A stretch of 64,000 nt of DNA. It comes from Anadara kagoshimensis (taxonomy: Eukaryota > Mollusca > Bivalvia > Arcoida > Arcidae). The stretch covers positions 21,799,428 to 21,863,427 of the forward strand of contig CM037865.1 in assembly GCA_021292105.1 (NCBI GenBank). Reading direction: 5' to 3'. This document shows, piece by piece, positions 63,448 through 64,000 of the stretch; position 1 is the stretch's first letter; each line of letters starts with the position of its first letter. The notes beneath the pieces are model-generated. The model saw nothing but the letters and a program-made list of their open reading frames with translations. It did not search any database and was not told where the DNA came from. Both the position numbers and the translations under genes were made by a program.

Positions 63448-63762
63448 TTAACGCTTACAAAAACGCATTTTGTCAATAATTTTACCATTCAAGTTCTTAT
63501 GAACACTTAAAAATACGTGTTTGCAAACTTTATTGTGAAACATCTGAAGGACCTTGATTGTAACTGATGCTGCGCCATGAATTAAATATGGCGTCTTAAC
63601 AAAGTCCGCCAAGTGCCCGACTGTGATCGTTATGAACTTATCGTTCGGTAAATCAAGGGAATTAACTCGTACTTTATAGGTAAGATCGTGTCTTAATCGA
63701 GAGGATAGATATTCACTAGAGCTGTTCACAAGATAAAGATAATTTTCTTTTTTCCTATACAT
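63448..63762 (-). CDS. Hypothetical 104-residue ORF
   Basis: Minus-strand ATG at 63762 to stop at 63448. The middle part (VNSLDLPNDKFITITVGHLA) looks protein-like and codon use is not AT-extreme, but no domain is recognised. It could be an exon or transposon fragment; low confidence. Confidence 0.2.
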   Translation of the reverse strand: MYRKKENYLYLVNSSSEYLSSRLRHDLTYKVRVNSLDLPNDKFITITVGHLADFVKTPYLIHGAASVTIKVLQMFHNKVCKHVFLSVHKNLNGKIIDKMRFCKR

Positions 63763-63796
63763 TATATGTACATGTTAAACTTTTATTTTAACTTAT

Positions 63797-63955
63797 ATTA
63801 AAATATTTCCGATTTTATTTGATTATTTTTTTAACTGTTAATTTTTTTAAATTAAATATTGTTTAATAATTATCAAAATATTTCCGATTTTATTTGATTA
63901 TTAACTGTTTGTTAATTTTTTTAAATTAAATATTGTTTCATAATTATCAAAAGTT
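63797..63955 (+). repeat. Direct duplication, ~77 bp
   Basis: AAATATTTCCGATTTTATTTGATTA followed by TTAATTTTTTTAAATTAAATATTGTTT occurs twice in tandem with small indels. Confidence 0.85.
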
Positions 63956-64000
63956 CAACCATAACTGATAAAAATTGACCAACTTGAGTCATACATGCAT

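Overview
The window looks like a piece of a bivalve mollusc nuclear genome. The reasons are AT-rich DNA with long introns, interspersed repeats whose arrays carry AGGTCAAGGTCA and which end in GGGCCTCTTGTT (a combination I associate with bivalves), tRNA-derived SINEs, abundant minisatellites, and two clearly metazoan genes (RMI1 and an Olig-type bHLH factor). The species is not determined; the mollusc assignment rests on repeat style and general knowledge.

Layout. 1-3.1 kb: an 86-88 bp minisatellite followed by an intact C2H2 zinc-finger ORF (1728-2960) with a triplicated N-terminal module and decayed extra fingers after the stop. 3.6-7.2 kb: nested and duplicated copies of a large non-autonomous element (family 1), with hairpins at both ends and a core of AGGTCA-rich tandem units. 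8.4-9.3 kb: a hAT-like element. 11.6-16.7 kb and 23.9-29.0 kb: two copies of one roughly 5 kb segmental duplication. The first copy was invaded by a 1262 bp terminal-inverted-repeat transposon whose empty site survives in the second; the second was expanded by internal tandem duplication. 18.6-46.3 kb: twelve coding exons of RMI1 on the + strand, whose introns hold most of the remaining repeats, including family 2 elements (21.1-22.7 and 36.8-38.8 kb), a Tc1-like element with a TTAA-type element nested inside it (42.7-45.8 kb), and MITEs. 50.8-51.6 kb: an intronless Olig-family bHLH gene whose C-terminal half lies in another frame, which suggests a one-base indel. 53.3-54.7 kb: two inverted copies of a TIR element forming a 1.3 kb palindrome. 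56-57.6, 58.3-58.6, 60.1-61.6 and 62.7-63.2 kb: satellite and minisatellite arrays, some with higher-order structure.

Functional picture. The genes do not form an operon-like or joint pathway. RMI1 is the OB-fold subunit of the BLM/TopoIII-alpha/RMI dissolvasome. Its first roughly 40 residues were not found. Its third recognised exon is preceded by three tandem copies of its own splice acceptor plus 33 nt of exon, the middle two with AG changed to AA. The Olig-like gene is a predicted neural transcription factor. Most of the rest is mobile or tandem-repeat DNA, and the most unusual observations concern how that DNA is built and how it impinges on RMI1 splicing.
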